Shown one piece after another: positions 9,823 through 10,251 of a stretch of 10,251 nucleotides of DNA. Every line of letters starts with the position of its first letter. Position 1 is the first letter of the stretch. Where the stretch lies: positions 1 through 10,251 of the forward strand of contig JAOXYB010065946.1 of assembly GCA_028565635.1 (NCBI GenBank), read 5' to 3'. The DNA is from Phoronis ovalis (Eukaryota; Phoronida; Phoronidae). The notes beneath the pieces were generated by a model. It saw only the letters and a list, made by a program, of their open reading frames with translations. It did not search any database and had not been told where the DNA came from. Position numbers and translations under genes: made by a program.

Positions 9823-9888
9823 GTGTTGCGATTTTTTTGTGCAAGACAAAAGGAAGTGTTGCGATTTTTTATGTACCACAAAAGGAGG
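9823..9888 (+). repeat. Two-copy 33-bp direct repeat
   Basis: GTGTTGCGATTTTTT starts at 9823 and again at 9856. Each copy is followed by a diverged segment and then ACAAAAGGA. The copies are adjacent and head-to-tail. A preceding G-rich patch (GCAGGGGGTTGG, about 9803) resembles the G-run after the second copy. The short frame through it has no ATG start, and its apparent peptide repeat simply reflects the DNA repeat. Confidence 0.65.
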
Positions 9889-9959
9889 GGGTTGAAATTT
9901 GTTCATGCATGGAAAATTGCCTCACATAGCCATTATTTACTCTTCAGCTTCTGGATTCC

Positions 9960-9976
9960 TCCCCGGGCCCCGGGGA
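9960..9976. repeat. GC palindrome in AT-rich DNA
   Basis: TCCCCGGGCCCCGGGGA has perfect 8-bp arms around a central C and sits 15 bases before the ATG at 9991. It could form a hairpin or be a GC-box-like regulatory site. A similar CCCCCCCGGGG lies at 380-390 at the left repeat end. Confidence 0.6.
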
Positions 9977-9990
9977 TATTAATTATTATC

Positions 9991-10149
9991 ATGACTTCCC
10001 TACTTTCAGATGGAGATTTTCAGTTGGACTTCCAGACCCTTTCAGTAGAGATACCTAATTCCAGTTCAAAACTGACGTTGGTAGAGAAATCTAATGGCAA
10101 AAATCTTGTGAGAGTGATACCATATGCCAAGAATTTGAGCGGCACCGAT
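9991..10149 (+). CDS. Probable first coding exon of an unidentified gene (partial)
   Basis: An ATG at 9991 with A at -3 opens MTSLLSDGDFQLDFQTLSVE and runs on through KLTLVEKSNGKNLVRVIPYA for about 53 codons before the G-run at 10150. Residue composition looks like a real protein, and the frame stays open to the window edge, although from 10150 it is repeat sequence. I do not recognise the family. No ordinary donor is obvious at the end of the clean stretch; GTGAGA at about 10109 and GTATTT at 10172 are the candidates. A strong acceptor-like TACTTTCAG ends at 10009, so this could instead be an internal exon. No stop is seen, and the 3' part is outside the window. Confidence 0.4.
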
Positions 10150-10251
10150 GGGGGGGGGGGGGGTACCGGAGGTATTTTTTGGTGGGGGGGTGCAGCCCGG
10201 TTGAAAATTTTGGTTTTTTTTCTTCATCCTTTATTTTTTTGGTTTGCTACT
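10150..10251 (-). repeat. Inverted second copy of the left-end repeat terminus
   Basis: It begins with a 14-G run (10150-10163) and TACC. Then come TATTTTTTGGTG (10173 onward), GTGCAGCCCGGTTGAAAATT and, at the window edge, GGTTTGCTACT. Reverse-complemented, this follows the same order as 280-386: GTAGCAA.CCAAAAAAATA, CCAAAATTTTC.AC, GGCTGCAC, ACCAAAAAATA, TACCCCCCC. It is therefore the terminus of a second element extending rightward out of the window. Length of the homopolymer may be affected by sequencing. Confidence 0.75.

Larger units (their letters stand above)
9397..9990. promoter_or_regulatory. Divergent upstream region between the CNBD1-like gene and the next + strand gene
   Basis: The stretch holds no supported protein gene. 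The minus-strand frame of the CNBD1-like first exon stays open to about 9495, and a possible acceptor (TTATACAG) ends at 9483. Inside lie an E-box palindrome (9574-9588), a CpG-richer patch (about 9570-9615), a 33-bp direct repeat (9823-9888) and a GC palindrome (9960-9976). The head-to-head layout makes a shared promoter possible, but no start site can be read from sequence. Confidence 0.4.

Noticed and set aside
9741-9929. Plus-strand 62-codon frame with repeating VAIF motif
   Set aside because: It starts at GTG, has no ATG context, and its repeat reflects the 33-bp DNA repeat.

Overview
The window is animal nuclear DNA, AT-rich, with intron-split genes, canonical GT..AG splice sites and short introns (mostly about 245-420 bp). 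No bacterial, organellar or RNA-gene signature is visible. I cannot place the species. Compact introns and a recognisable CNBD1 homologue suggest a marine invertebrate or early-branching animal, but that is inference.

Layout. (1) 1-386: right-hand end of a dispersed repeat, made of degenerate 30-37 bp units built on a GTAGCAATCC core and ending in a C-run. (2) 391-811: promoter and 5' region with a YY1-like GCCGCCAT and a CCAAT box. (3) 812-4059, + strand: a complete six-exon gene for the SLC7A6OS/Iwr1 family, the nuclear-import factor of RNA polymerase II, 346 aa by my splice model. Its large first intron carries a 213-bp foldback element. (4) 4060-4804: convergent intergenic stretch holding both 3' UTRs and a decayed tandem copy of the end of the next gene. 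(5) 9396-4805, - strand: a complete ten-exon CNBD1-like gene, a protein with two degenerate cyclic-nucleotide-binding folds, 529 aa in my model. All nine introns join in phase. (6) 9397-9990: divergent upstream region with an E-box palindrome, a 33-bp direct repeat and a GC palindrome. (7) 9991 to about 10149, + strand: probable first coding exon of an unidentified gene. (8) 10150-10251: start of a second copy of the left-end repeat in inverted orientation, reaching the window edge.

The two main genes are convergent and have no evident functional link: one is general polymerase biogenesis, the other a poorly characterised protein. The most notable structures are the inverted repeat ends bracketing the block, the intronic foldback, the partial duplication of the last CNBD1 exon with a one-base frameshift and in-CDS AATAAA, and the missing phosphate-binding Arg in the CNBD1-like protein. 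I saw no convincing new multi-gene system.
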